This document shows positions 21,030 to 32,966 of a stretch of DNA of 39,077 bases, one piece after another. The translations under genes and the position numbers were made by a program. Source of the DNA: Chromera velia. Taxonomy: Eukaryota; Sar; Chromeraceae. The stretch spans positions 1 to 39,077 of the forward strand of contig JAHBMJ010000575.1 of NCBI GenBank assembly GCA_018398765.1, in the 5' to 3' direction. The notes beneath the pieces are model-generated. The model worked only from the letters and a program-made list of their open reading frames with translations, did no database searches and had not been told where the DNA came from. How positions within the stretch are numbered: position 1 is the first letter of the stretch; every line of letters begins with the position of its first letter.

Positions 21030-22010
21030 TGGTAGTTAGGTTTAGGGAGGTCGGATGTGGTTGAATTAAGAGAGAAAGAAACACAAACATGGGCAAATTT
21101 GTATGATAATGATGATGGTGACGATGATGTATGAGGTTAAAGCCAGTAAGCCATATAGGCTCTGGCCAACCTAGTATTTCCTACATAGATTCGATCCCTC
21201 AACCTAGGCCCCACTAGGGCATTTGCATGGATGAAAGCCTAGCTAGGGCAGAAATGGAAATAGAAAACAGAAGGTAGCTTCACCCTTAATTAACCAGCGT
21301 TAAAAACCACCTGCATCGGAATAAACTTGCAGTGGCAGGGGAAATGACCGAGAGGGAAGACAAAGCTAGAAAGGGAGACCGAAAAAAAGAAGTAAAAGAA
21401 CGTGTTCATGTCAGACTAAGAAACGGTAAAGAGTGCAGTCTACAGGGTAGGAACCCTACGGAACACTTCCCTGGATACCGACTCCTGAGGAAGGGCTCGG
21501 TTGCTGAGCACAGTGGACAGTTAGCAGCGAAGAAGGAATATACACAAGATCAAACGAGAATCAGACGAGACGCAGGCACAGTGACTTCGCTTCCCTGGAA
21601 CTGACTAAACTAACTGGAGTACGGTACCTACGGTAGTCCTATCAGTCTCTCCTGTCCTTCAGTAAGACCAAAAGTCAACTCCGTAGGGCACGATCTATTT
21701 TTAAGGCAGTGAAATTATGAGCAAAAAACTGGACAGGAAAAAGAAAGAGAAAGAAAAGAGAAGAGATGAAAAGAAGATGAGAAAGAGAAAAACAGAGAGA
21801 CCACCTAAAAAAGCTGTATCCACGCCGCGCGGATACGAGCGTCCCGCCCCCCCATGCCTGCGCGAGCTCGAGCACGTCCCCCCCCGCGCGTTTCACGTTT
21901 CTCTCTCTATTACATTCCAGCTCTGAACCCGCCTCATACACTCAAACGGAGAAAAACAGGAAACAACCATCTGGAGGCAATCGGATCAAGACTTTACCGT
22001 TTACAAAGGT
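21030..22010. other. Unassigned DNA between mobile-element remnants
   Basis: Contains a GATGATGGTGACGATGATG stretch near 21108-21126 and a short plus-strand frame at 21332-21604 rich in charged residues that matches no family. Nothing else recognised. Confidence 0.4.
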
Positions 22011-22014
22011 AAGG

Positions 22015-22695
22015 TTAAATTGCCTTTGCGCCGGCAACAGAGTGTTTCTCGAGAAGGAGTGTGAAAATCTCTTTTACTTTCTTTTCGTTCTCGCACACCG
22101 CCCGTCCTAACTGTTGCTTTGCCATCTGTTGTGCCCACACGATCAAGTCCGACTTAGAGCGTGCGTCTCTTACTTCCTCCAAAAGCCTATCCATGCATCC
22201 TCTTTCTATTTCCGTCCCTTTGCATTCTGTCAACTTGTGAACAACATCATTGAATTTACCGTGTCCATACATGTTAAGGGGGCAGTGCTCGCAGACAGAC
22301 TCTACCTCCCCGTTTGAACCCCCCCCCCCCACCCCTCTTAGTAGTGCACGGGCAATTGGCCTAACATTGGCCTCCGAACAGAGCAGCCTCCTAGGAAGAG
22401 GTCGAACCATAGGAACTCACCGCCCGCTTGAGCCGGTCTATCCTCCCATAACAAAACGGGCCAAGCGCTGTCTAGACGGATATTTAATTTGGAAGACCAA
22501 AGGCCTCACTCCATTGGGGAAAACACCCCAACATCCTGCTAGCCTTCCCCTACCTTGCCGGCCCTGTTTCTGCAGAGAACGGAAAGTTGCGATAAACCAG
22601 TCTTCCAACCATTCTTGTGCCTCCCTACCCCTCCCTTCGACAGTAAGCTTTCTTTTCATTACTGCTTTCTCACCCGGGCCTGAGTACATCCCCAT
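22015..22695 (-). pseudogene. LINE-like C-terminal fragment
   Basis: One minus-strand frame of about 226 codons is broken only by TAG at 22438 and TGA at 22417. Its last part has CEHC, then VVHKLTEC, giving C-x2-C-x14-H-x4-C. This resembles the Cys/His motif after the reverse transcriptase of many non-LTR elements; a basic segment and a helical tail follow, ending AGAKAI. No reverse transcriptase motif lies upstream in the window, so at best this is a truncated piece. The assignment is tentative. Confidence 0.4.
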
Positions 22696-22957
22696 ATCAT
22701 ATTATATTATATTTATATTATTATATTAGGGAAACCCTAAAAGTATATATATGTATATCGTATACGCCAGATACTAGATTCATTCATTCATTCAAAAAAA
22801 AAAAAATGTATATATTGAATTTAAGCCTAATGTTAGGCAGTTTCTGCTACAGTTTCTATGGATGGTTGTCATACTACTAGTATGTTATCATTTTTTTGTT
22901 TGTTAACAACTTATATATGAGCTGTTTGCTTTCCTCTTTCCAAGTTTTGCACTCACA

Positions 22958-23034
22958 CCAGGGATAGAGAAAGAGACCGAGAACCATTTGCAGCCTGAGC
23001 AAGCTGCCACCATGGTCTCGGCTATCATCCCTGG
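22958..23034. other. 77-nt long imperfect hairpin
   Basis: CCAGGGAT (22958-22965) pairs with ATCCCTGG (23027-23034). Inside it ACCGAGAACCAT pairs with ATGGTCTCGGC with one bulge, and inside that GCAGC pairs with GCTGC around a short loop. The arms form three stacked stems of about 8, 11 and 5 bp. It could be a small structured RNA, a miRNA-like precursor or a MITE end. It lacks a convincing B box, so it is not called a tRNA. Confidence 0.6.
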
Positions 23035-23225
23035 CTATGGCTTGCCCCTGACTTTGCCTACATTCATATAATATAATATAATAGAGGCACTACAATAACG
23101 GCTTATGTACTAACTAGCTTACTAATAAGTAGTATTAAGCTAACAATATTACTAGTATTATTACAGACTTTTCATCATATATCTAATGATGCATACACAA
23201 ATATCTAGATATTGTACCTAAACAT

Positions 23226-23310
23226 CATACCAAAATAGCGCTATATAGTTAATACAGTAAACATAATCAAACCATACCAAAATAGCGCTGTATAGTTTAG
23301 TACAGTATAA
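23226..23310. repeat. Tandem duplication, period about 47 bp
   Basis: CATACCAAAATAGCGCTATA (23226) and CATACCAAAATAGCGCTGTA (23273), each followed by TAGTTTAGTACAGTA-like sequence. Confidence 0.85.
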
Positions 23311-23319
23311 TTTTGGTAC

Positions 23320-26074
23320 ATCCCTGGATATCTTGGGTAAATCTCCTCTGTACGTATTTCCGAAGTCTGACCGGGCCCCCCAGCTATGTACATAAGATAG
23401 AAAGGGAGGACTACAGGTCAATCGCTGGTCGGGTCGATCCGACTCGATCGCCTCAGTACGTTGAATGCATTGAACTATCACAGTTGGGGAGTGAGAAAAT
23501 TCGAAAAAAGTAAGGGCACTCTTAAAAGCGGGAGAGCCCGGAAGGGAGAGAACGCAAAAGAAACGCGACATTCCACCACGCCTCTCGTACCCTCCTTGAA
23601 AATGCCCTGAGAGACGTTCCCTACGACTTGACCAAAAAGCAACACAACGATCGGATGCCTCACGCAGGGAAGAAGATCGAGAGACGTTCCAAGCCACGAG
23701 AGTGACAGTAATACAAACGTGTCTGCAGGCAGGCTTTCAAAATTGAGTGGTAAAGGATGGAACGAGGAATCGGATCATCCCGTCAACGAACGGTTGCACT
23801 TGCTGATCACAAAAGCACTGCGTGTACGCATGCTTTCGCACTCTTGTTGTTGCGATCTCTTCTCGCGACCATGCCGAACACGGGAATGAAACGGAAGGAA
23901 GGAGTGAATGTTGGGAAGGGAGGACTTGTGTGGGCGAAGAGGAAAAGATGAGCGGACCTCACTCTTGGTGTTCACATGAAGGCCGAACGATCGAAACCAA
24001 AAATGAAATCACACCTCAATTTCCTTAAAATTAACAGCTTGTTGCATCCTCTGGTTGCCCTCACTCCGCTCACCCCCTCTCGAGCGAGCAGCCGAAAAGA
24101 TGACAAAACACCACCAATCACATGCAGTTCCTACGTGCCTGGATACGAACGAACGAAAAGACTTCCCCTCCCCCCCCATCACCTGAGGTCACTGTGACCC
24201 CATCCGACCACTGAATACTTTGTCGGGCGGACGAGAGTTCAGCAGCTGTCTGCATGGTCTGTCTACCTTGTGCGACAGTCATGCGCTTCAAAAAGAAGAG
24301 CCACCTACGTAAAGTAAACAAGGACCGACTTTTACTCAAGGTGCTTCACACAATCCAAAAAGATACGAGACGACGGAGGAAAAAAATCTCCCCGGTACTG
24401 CTGTCGCAAGCTCTGAAACCGGAATGACTTTCCCTCCCATCAGCTCTGCAGGGAGGGACACGGCGATGCAACCAGACACACTCTGCAGGGGGACAGCGAT
24501 GCAACCCAGCAGACACAACACAACGTTGCAGGCCCGTCGACGGCCGTTGCTTCTCTTGCACTTCTTTCCCAATGTTTCTAAGACGGACAGTCGAAAGAAA
24601 GCAAGAAAGAAAAAGAATTGAAGCCCAAAAGGAATTGAGCATCACGAATCAAACAAATGCTTCGCTGGTTGATAAGAAAAGGTCACGTGTCTGCATCAGC
24701 AGCCTTTCCGTTGCTGGCAATTCCTCTCCTCTCCCAATCATGTTGATTTTGTTGACCATCTTGCTTTCCTCTTTGTCGTCTTTTTTGTTTTTCCTTGACT
24801 TTTTTGAAGAAAGACCTCTCTGAACCCGCCAAAAAGACGGGCAAAAGAGGACCTCCGTTAACACGTCTTTTCTTTGCTGTGCTATCATCTGGGAAGTGTC
24901 TTCAGGAATGTTCGCCTCTCCGGCAGTCAAACGCACACCAGTACCCGACATGGGCAAAGGGGAGAGAGAACGTTCACATGAGGAGGAAGCGAGGTCTGTC
25001 TGCGAGGAAAAACGGATAGGCGACATGAAAGCCAGACCAACGAACGAACCCCCCAACCCGCTTCGCAAGAAGCACGGCTGAAGAGACCCACCCATAAGGA
25101 AACATACAGATGCCAAGCAAGCAAGCAAGAACACAGACAAGCAAGAGCAAGAAGAAAGCACGCAAAACTTCGAGATCCCTCTCTCAGCACACGTGCCGGG
25201 GGGATGGGAGGAGAGATCGACGACAGGACGGGGACCGGAGAAAGAAAAGTGAAAGACAGACAGAAGGCCTCTCTCTCACCCCGCTTAGCCTGGCCGGCCG
25301 GCGAGGTCAAACAGACGCACGAGAGGAGAAAAGAGGAATGAGGGGGCAGAGCAGGCAGGAAGGAATCAGTTCAGTTGATTTTGATTCAGTTGTTCATACG
25401 TCAGAAGACAGAGTTCTCTCGTTTCTCTTTGCCACTTTCTTTCATGGATCGGAACAGATCGGCAACTGAACATGACATGAATGGATCAACAAACAATGGA
25501 AGGACAGAGGGGCGCCACAGAAACCGGGACGGCCATTGCGTTGGTGAGCCCCTCCCCCCCCATGCATTCATTTTCTTTCGTCGTAACAAAAACAGGCAAG
25601 CAGGCTAGAGAAGAGAAATTTTGACTTTCGACAGCTGCTGTATCGGATCACACCGGCATGCGGGTAGGCAGGAAGGCAGGTAGGAGGGACATGCGGGTGG
25701 ACGGGGAAAGACTTTCCTTCTCTTCGGGAACTGTTTACTTACAAATCAGTCCTCCCGCCCCCCCTTCTCTCCTCAGCTCTCTCTCACTCGTCTTCGTACA
25801 GCTGTGCAGGGGAGCGCGGAAACAGCAGGAGAAGAGGGAAGGTGCTCAAGCATCGGAGGAATTAAATCAAGAGAATAAGCCGGAGCGGCCGTCCCCCCTC
25901 GCGCACTCTCTCCCCTCTCCTCCATACTGCTTCCCCCTGCCGTTGTTTCTTTCAACACTTCTTTTCCTGGCCTCTCATCTTCTCAACGCATGCACAAAAA
26001 AAAGCGAAACCCTCCCCCCTGTATGTTTTTCAGGAAAGGAAGAAGACAAAGATTCAGCCTTGTCTGCCGGCTGC
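23320..26074. other. Intergenic region with no recognised gene
   Basis: Moderately complex DNA with short frames on both strands, none matching a family. The right part should contain the 3' UTR of the SLC4 gene, which is transcribed leftward into it. No AATAAA was seen on the minus strand close to the stop. Confidence 0.45.
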
Positions 26075-28648
26075 TTAGAAGTGAGAGTCAAGCTTGTCGA
26101 GCTCATCCTTGCTGTACATCCACTTGCCCAAAGCAATACGGAGGGGGTGGAGCAAACCGATCACGACCGGGAAAACAAAACCCGCAGGAGAACGCATCAA
26201 TGCGACGATGCCCGAAAGCATCACCACCTGGATGGCTGTCCACAGGTGGGTCCTCCAGAGAGGGACAACCTTGGCGTAGTCCTTGTCGGGACGCTTGTTC
26301 TTGTCGGTGATGGGCAGCCAGAGTCTCTCCCAGAACTCGTTGCCGGAGAGGTTGGTGTACCCGCTGTAGAGGAAGAGCCCACGGAGGACCGCCATGGGAA
26401 TGGCAGCCAGGGCAGGACGAGCAAAGAAGAGGGCAAGGAGAATGAGCAAGTGGATGCTGAAGGCGGTGACGCGCTGCTCCACACAGCCTGTAATGCCGGT
26501 GCCTGCAGGGAGGGCCAGCATTTCGACAGCCCACTTGGCGGTGTCATGGACTTCCTTCACGACGTCGATGTGGCTGCGCATGGTGGGGAGGCGGGGGTTG
26601 GCAGTGGCGGGACGTCCACCAGCCTCAAGGTCGACTCCTGCTTGGCCTGCAGCGGCAGCGGCAGTGGCGGCCTGAGCAGGGGCGGCGGTGTCCTGTCTGT
26701 CCTCGACCATGGTGCGGATCTTCTCGAGGATGAGCTTGGAGTCGGCCTCCAGCTTGTCCTTGTCCTCGGGAGTCTCCTCGGTGGGGGCCTCGTTACCGAT
26801 GAGGCAGAGGGAGCGGCAGTGGTTCAGAGAGGGGACAGTGGCAGAGACCATCCAGGGGCAGCCGACAAGGGAGAGGAGGATGGTGCAGAAGCAGAGGGCC
26901 ATCATATCCATGTCGTACCCTCCCCCCTTCTTCAGCCTGTGCTGACGGGCGTTCACCAGCCTGACGGTGATGTTCTGATCGAAGTACATAAGGATGAAGC
27001 CGAGGAAACCGCCCAGCACGGACAGAGCGAGGCCTCCGGGCCCGATGTCCGAGAGGTCCACGACCCACGGTCTTGTCTCGGTGCCAAGGGTGGTCTCGAA
27101 GATGCCCCCCTCGGTCATGTGGAGGAAGTCCAGGTCGACTCTGGTGATACCGTAGTGGCCAATCAGGATCCTGCAGGCAGGCAGGCAGGCAAGCAGTGGG
27201 TTCTTTCTATCGACATTTGTTCGTTCAGGTAATGACGGGCCGAGGAGAGGAGAGAGCGCCTTCCGGGGAAGAGATTCACACACACAATACAAAAAAGTGG
27301 ATGCCGACGATGGATAAGCAGATTCTTCTTTCACGTTCGCTTCGAAAATAAAAGCAAGGAAGAACAGGTTAGTGGCTCCCGACAGGTAACGGTGAGAAGG
27401 AAGACGGCAGTCAACCTATGCAGCATGGACGAGGCCTGACATAGTCAGAGGCTCACGAACTGGAGCGATCTCCTATGGAGCCAGCCCAGCATCAGCACAG
27501 CAACAGCCAGAGAGAACAGAACAGAGAGGGAGGGAAGGGCTGACCATGCAACTGCAATGCCCAGGATGATGGCAATGACGGGAGCGAAGTCAGCCACCTT
27601 GTTCCTGAACCACTGGTTGAAGAGCCTGCCGTCCCGAGAGGCGCGGATGCTCAGGGCCACAAAGAAGGTCAGCAGACCCACCAGGATGCCGGCCTTGGCC
27701 TCACCGTGAGACACTGCAGGCACGCGCATGCACGGACGGAGAGGGGGGAGGGCAGTGAGGACCAACAAAGAAAGAACCCCAACCTTGACCTCAGGCAGAA
27801 AAGAAACCGAGGGAAGTGGAAGGGAGAGCGGCACACGGAAGGATGCGAACGCTTTCGAGACGCAGAGAGAGAAAGGAACTCACAGGACATCATTTGCTAA
27901 TGGATGATAAGCAGTAAAAACTGATAACCCTCTTGCTGACTGGGTGGGACGCTGCAAAAACGGCTACTGACTGACCCTCGGAGTTGATGAAGAGTTGAAT
28001 AAAATAGAACATTCCCTGGTAGATGAAGATCACAGAGATAAGCACTGAGAAGAGCTCCTCGGTGAACCTGGTGACGATCTTGATGGCGTTGGAGATGCTA
28101 AACATGGACCCAAGGAAGAGGAAGGCCGACAAAAAGATCCCACTCCAAGCGTAGAAGGGAAGGAAGTTGATCCCCAGACTCCCTGCGAGCGTGTTCAGCG
28201 CCATGATGTAGGCCATGATCGGTCCAGTCGCTCCCATGATGGTCAGAGGCTGACCGCACAAGAGGGGGTAGACCATTCCGAGGGATGCAGTGGCAAGAAG
28301 GGTCTCGGTGGCACCGATCACGCCACCTGTGGCACGACCAAGCACTGATCCGAACGCGACTGCATTCGCGATACAGCCCCAGAAGAGATACAGGACTGTG
28401 GCGATGGACTTCAGCTGAAAGCCATCTTTGATGTCACTCCAGTACCAGGGCAGCTTGTTCTTCAAATCTTCAACCAGACCCCGACCGAAGGGGCGCCAGA
28501 GGGGAACGTTTTCATCATCGTGATGGTTTCCCCCCTTGGCAACGTCGGTTGCTTCTGAAACAGTGGAAGCGGCCTCCTTGCCCCCAATTTCTGCAGGGTG
28601 CACAGAGGGGAGATCCCTCATCTCCTGGCTGTGATCGTCGCGGCTCAT
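26075..28648 (-). CDS. SLC4-family bicarbonate transporter, three exons
   Basis: Predicted membrane transporter for HCO3- (Na+-coupled or anion exchange). Exons on the minus strand are 28648-27976, 27713-27545 and 27170-26075, giving 645 residues and closing in frame. Introns (262 and 374 bp) have GTCAGT and GTCAGC donors and TGCAG acceptors. The cytosolic N-terminus is short (about 65 residues) with no large band-3 domain. Family blocks follow: [19 protein letters not shown] (51-69), [17 protein letters not shown] (133-143), [11 protein letters not shown] (194-204), [20 protein letters not shown] (about 362-370), [24 protein letters not shown] and [11 protein letters not shown]. The loop between [15 protein letters not shown] and EQRVT is about 100 residues, roughly four times the usual, with a coiled-coil-like acidic part and an Ala-rich run. 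Algal relatives import bicarbonate for carbon concentration. The neighbour upstream, head to head, is a Na+ pump gene. The exon 1 donor is inferred from phase. Confidence 0.93.
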
Positions 28649-29026
28649 TCTCTACCGACTGACAATTAACGAATGAAGCAGGAAGTCTCAGGCTGTCTCT
28701 GCTGTGGACTGGGAAACTTTGCAGGGCAAACCGCGATCAACCCGAACGCCTCACTTTCACTCACGCTACTTTGTCTTCCTCGCGATCAACGACAGGGGCA
28801 ACTCTCGTGTACTTCGCTAGTTTTGCAGAGGGAGGAGAGGAGCTTGGTTCACAGTCACAACTGTTCAGTCTGAAATGATTGTTCTGCAAAGCTAGTAAGC
28901 GAGACGCCGAAAAACGTCACCCCAGCTGTCCATTCTAGGATCAAAATTGACTGGTCCTGATTATCCTGAGTGAAAGATCATGAAAGTAAGTGAATGATAG
29001 TACGCATGCAGAAAGACAGGGGTGAC

Positions 29027-29083
29027 CCGAAAATTGATGCTCCCGCGCGCGCGCGTGGTCCCGGAAAAAAGATCGATTTTCGG
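29027..29083. promoter_or_regulatory. Interrupted palindrome in the divergent promoter
   Basis: CCGAAAATTGAT (29027-29038) is the reverse complement of ATCGATTTTCGG (29072-29083) except for one base. The 33-nt spacer carries CCCGCGCGCGCGCG. It could be a two-site operator or a cruciform. Confidence 0.55.
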
Positions 29084-29296
29084 AACTGTACATGAGTGAG
29101 TTCCTCGTATGGTTCTGCAATTCATAAATTTGGAATTTCACACGAGTACTCGTTAACCTCGGATGGAACAGAAAAACAAAGAAAAAGATTCGCTTTTTCA
29201 GGCCTCTGAGAAGCGCGCGGGTTTGCCGGGACACACTCGCGCAAACTCGGCTGCGTGCGTCGATTGATCTGCTTCGGAGACGGGTGCATGGCTTCT

Positions 29297-29326
29297 GACA
29301 CAATGCTGTGACACAATTGTGACACA
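29297..29326. promoter_or_regulatory. Triple TGACACA motif
   Basis: TGACACA occurs three times within 30 bp in the same direction, on the ATPase side of the promoter. Possible clustered factor sites. Confidence 0.35.
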
Positions 29327-29537
29327 CGTTCAGCTTCTAGGGTCAGATTTCTGAGGCCTGTCCATTCGAGCACCCACGCATGTACGTGTAGCAAGCTTGT
29401 GCAGTTTTGTTGCGTTTTGCTCCCGCCGTTTTCTTTTCAAGCAGTAAAGAGTTCGCGCCTTTTGAAGAGAGAAAAGGTGTTCCCTCACATCATCTCTCAG
29501 CTTTGTGTTACGAGAAGCGGCTTATTGTTTTGCTCGA

Positions 29538-32500
29538 ATGTCTGTGGCAGATTCTGTAGAGGCCTCGTCAGTGGGAGGGCTCCCTCCCATCCTTGCTGAG
29601 GATAATGGTGGGGCTGACGCCAGCGCTCGCCCCGATATCCAGCTGAACGATCCAAGCAAAGCACACCTCTTCGCTGCCGATGAGGTTTTCCACGTCTTCG
29701 GGGGGACAAACTCGTCTGATGCTCAATGGGTCAACCAGCAGCGGCAGCTGTACGGATCCAATCAGCTTGCAGAGGCCAAGGGGAAGTCCCTAGCCTCTGT
29801 TATTTTCTGGAACTTCGTGAATCCTTTGACCGCAATTCTCCTTGCTGTGCTCATTCTGGCCTGTATCATCCAGGAGTGGATCGAAGCAGTGGTCGTCGTG
29901 ATCGTCATCCTACTCAATGCAGGAGTGTCCATCGTTCAGGAGTGGAAGTCAGAGCAGAGCATGGCAGCCATTCGGCATCTGGGTGGTGCCACAAGTGCGA
30001 CAGTCGTGAGAGATGGAAGGAAGCAGCAGGTTCCTCTCGGGGAAGTTGTTGTCGGAGACGTTGTCGAGATGAAACAGGGAGACGTCGTTCCTGCTGACCT
30101 GCGTTTGATGGAGGTCTGTCCCTGTCAGTGCTGTGTATGCGTGTTTCTTTGACCTTCTCCTTTTGCCTGTTTCCCCTCTCCCCTCTACACAGCCTGTGAG
30201 AAAGTGAGACAGTGAGTAATGATGTGTGTGCGCGTGTGTGTCTGCTGAAAGGACGCAAGGGGAGAACACACTGTCTGCCTGTCTGCGGGGTGCATGCGTA
30301 GAAAAGGCGGGCACACACATACACACACACACACACACATGCACACACACGTACGCACACGCACACATACATAGAGAGAGAGACCCTGCCGCTCCCCTCG
30401 ACTTTCGGTATTTTCGGGGTTGTGATACCTTTCTCTTCTTCCTTCCTTCCTTCCTTCCTTCCTTCCTTCCTTCCTTCCTTGCTTCCTTCCTTCCTTCCTT
30501 CCCTTCCTTCCTTCCTTCCTTCCTTCCCCCCTTGCCTTCCTTCCTTCCTTCCTTCCCCCCTTCCCCCCCTCCCTCTTCCCTTCCCTCCCCTTCCTTCCCT
30601 GACCTCCTTCCTTCCCTTCCTTCCTTCCCTTCCTTCCTTCCTTCCTTGCTTCCTTCCTTCCTTCCTTCCCTTCCTTCCTTCCTTCCTTCCTTCCTTCCTT
30701 TCCTTCCTTCCTTCCTTCCTTGCTTCCTTCCTTCCTTCCTTCCCTTCCTTCCTTCCTTCCCCCCTTCCCCCCCTCCCTCTTCCCTTCCCTCCCCTTCCTT
30801 CCCTGACCTCCTTCCTTCCCTTCCTTCCTTCCTTCCCTCCCTTCCTTCCTTCCCCTTCATTCCTTCAGATCAACCGTCTTGAGGTTGACGAAGCGGTCCT
30901 GACTGGTGAGAGCGTGCCTGTGGTTAAGACGCTGGCCCGTCTCCCTGCCCCCAAGGAGGGCGAGTTCGACGTAGCGGTGGGCGACAGGACCAACATGTGC
31001 TTCCGTCAGACCAACATCGCTCAGGGCAGCGGCCGCGGTACGTCGGGGGGTGTCCCTTTTTTATTTGCACCTTCCTTCCTTGTGTGTCCCTTTTTTTTTG
31101 GCACCTTCCTTCCTTGTGTGTCCCTTTTTTTGTTGCACCTTCCTTCCTTGTGTGTCCCTTTTTTTTTGCACCTTCCTTCCTTGTGTGTCCCTTTTTTTGT
31201 TGCACCTTCCTTCCTTGTGTGTCCCTTTTTTTGTTGCACCTTCCTTCCTTGTGTGTCCCTTTTTTTTTTGCACCTTCCTTCCTTGTGTGTCCCTTTTTTT
31301 TTTGCACCTTCCTTTCTTGTGTGTCCCTTTTTTTTTTGCACCTTCCTTCCTTGTGTGTCCCTTTTTTTTTGCACCTTCCTTCCTTGTGTGTCCCTTTTTT
31401 TTTTTGCACCTTCCTTCCTTGTGTGTAGACCCACGCGATCTCTTAATTCCGTGCAGCAGCAGTGTTTGTTTCGTGTAGATTTGCGCAGGCAGCCGCATGT
31501 TTCAGCGCGGAAAGCCGAGACAAGGCAGCGAGGCACCATGCGAAGGAAGCAGAGGGGGGGTTTCAAAGGCGGCCGGCCGGACCCCATAAAATCAGCAAAT
31601 GAGAAGCGCACAAAGGAAAGGAAAGGAAGCGAGTTGTCGAGTGAGGGGGGGTGGATTGGCTTCAAGGAAGAGTGGGGGATGCAGTGTGATCGTGTGTGTC
31701 TGGTGGATTCACTTACCGGCTGGAAGGTTAGACAATTTGTTATGCATATTTATTTTCAGTGGGGAATGACCGAAGATCGGGCGCTTCATTGGCTGAGGAC
31801 AGAGTAGGAAGTGAAGAGAATATTAAAGGAGGCCAGAGGGGGTGAAAAGGAAAGAGAGAGTTTGTGTTTTTCTAAGTGAGGTGGAAAGGAAAGGATGAGT
31901 GAGGAAGCATTTACTGTTTTGGGTCGGGAGGGACAAGAGAAGAGCATCGGCTTGGCTGAAAATGAGTAATTATGCATTGCGGGTGATCAATCAGTTCGGT
32001 GAAAGGGGACGACAGGGGACCGGAAGGGAGACACGGAGGGGAGTTAAGGGAGAAGGGAGGGGGAAACGAAACGAAAGGAGAGGAAAGGGCACATCATCAG
32101 TGAACAAAAAAGATTCATTCGCGTAGGGGGGGAAGATTCGTGGTCTCCACCTTTGTTTGTTGCATACCCCTTTCGTTTCCTTCCTTCCTGTCGCTGCATG
32201 GACTTCCTCCTGGATTTGACTACCATTGCATGAACGTTCGTTCGTATGAATGAATGAATGCAACGATTGATCTTTCTACCGGCCCCTGCTCCGTTGTTGC
32301 ACTACTCCCTCCGCCCTCTGGGGCGTCTCTCGTGTGAACGCAGATGGCCAACATGTTTGCTTCCTTCCGGGCGCTTTGACAAATAAGTGATGTCTTACTG
32401 CGTGGCTGCGTGCGTGCAGGAGTGGTCGTGTGTGTTGGGACGAAGACAGAAATCGGGAAGATCGCCGAAAAACTGTCCGAGGGAGGCAGTAAGAAGAAGA

Positions 32501-32933
32501 CCGCGCTGACGCTGGCAATGGAATACCTTATGTATTTCCTTTTCGGTGTGGGTTTGGTCTTCGGTCAGTCAGTCGGGCGGTCTTTTCTTTTCTTTCTTTT
32601 CATTCTTTGATTCTTGCTTGGGTGGTCCTTTCTTTCTTTCTTTCTTTCTCTTTCTCTCTCTCTTTCTCTCTTTCTTTCTTTCTTTCTTTTCTTTCTTTCT
32701 GTCTTTCTGTCTTTCTTTTCTTTCTTTTCTTTTCTTTCTTTCTTTTCTTTCTTTCTTTCTTTCTTTCTTTCCTTCTTTCCTTCTTTCCTTCCTTCCTTCC
32801 ATCCTTCCTTCCTTCCTTCCTTCCTGTCTGTCTGTCTGTCTGTCTCTCTGTCTGTCTGTCTCTGTCTGTCTGTCTGTCTCCCTTTCTTTCTTTCTTTCTT
32901 TTCTTTCTTTTTTTCTTTCTTTTTTTCTTTCTT

Positions 32934-32966
<33 letters not shown>

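Larger units (their letters stand above)
22690..23320. other. AT-rich intergenic DNA
   Basis: TATTATAT-rich tracts at 22695-22735 and 23085-23180, an A-run at 22795-22806, one hairpin and one short tandem duplication, both listed separately. No gene. Confidence 0.5.
28649..29537. promoter_or_regulatory. Shared intergenic promoter of the SLC4 and ATPase genes
   Basis: 889 bp between two divergent start codons with no gene inside, so both promoters must lie here. It contains an interrupted palindrome (29027-29083), a (CG)n block inside that palindrome, three TGACACA copies near 29296-29326, and one ACGTCA at 28914-28919. ACGTCA equals a CO2/cAMP-responsive core known from diatom carbonic-anhydrase promoters; one copy in 889 bp is close to chance. 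Confidence 0.6.

Noticed and set aside
21140..21220. tRNA-like promoter (TGGCCAACC and GATTCGATCCC)
   Set aside because: Spacing is plausible but neither box is complete and no cloverleaf can be drawn.
22958..23034. tRNA gene on the minus strand
   Set aside because: The outer stem is tRNA-like, but the long inner stem, lack of a T-loop (GGTTCGAATCC-like) and lack of an anticodon arm of the right size argue against it.
25658..27232. 524-codon plus-strand open frame
   Set aside because: It is the antisense of SLC4 exon 3, whose family motifs are unmistakable on the minus strand. The plus frame is Gly/Val/Glu-rich with no domain.
29949..30860. 303-codon minus-strand Lys/Glu/Gly repeat protein
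   Set aside because: Translation of the (TTCC)n array in ATPase intron 1; all frames are open in such DNA.
31057..31427. CRISPR-like array (repeats of about 33 bp)
   Set aside because: There are no spacers: units abut directly and differ only in a T-run. It sits in a eukaryotic intron.
31021..31665. Minus-strand KKGTHKEGRCKK-type repeat proteins in three frames, and plus-strand FLVCPFFF repeats
   Set aside because: Products of the intronic minisatellite. T-run length changes shift the frame from unit to unit, so no single frame is selected.
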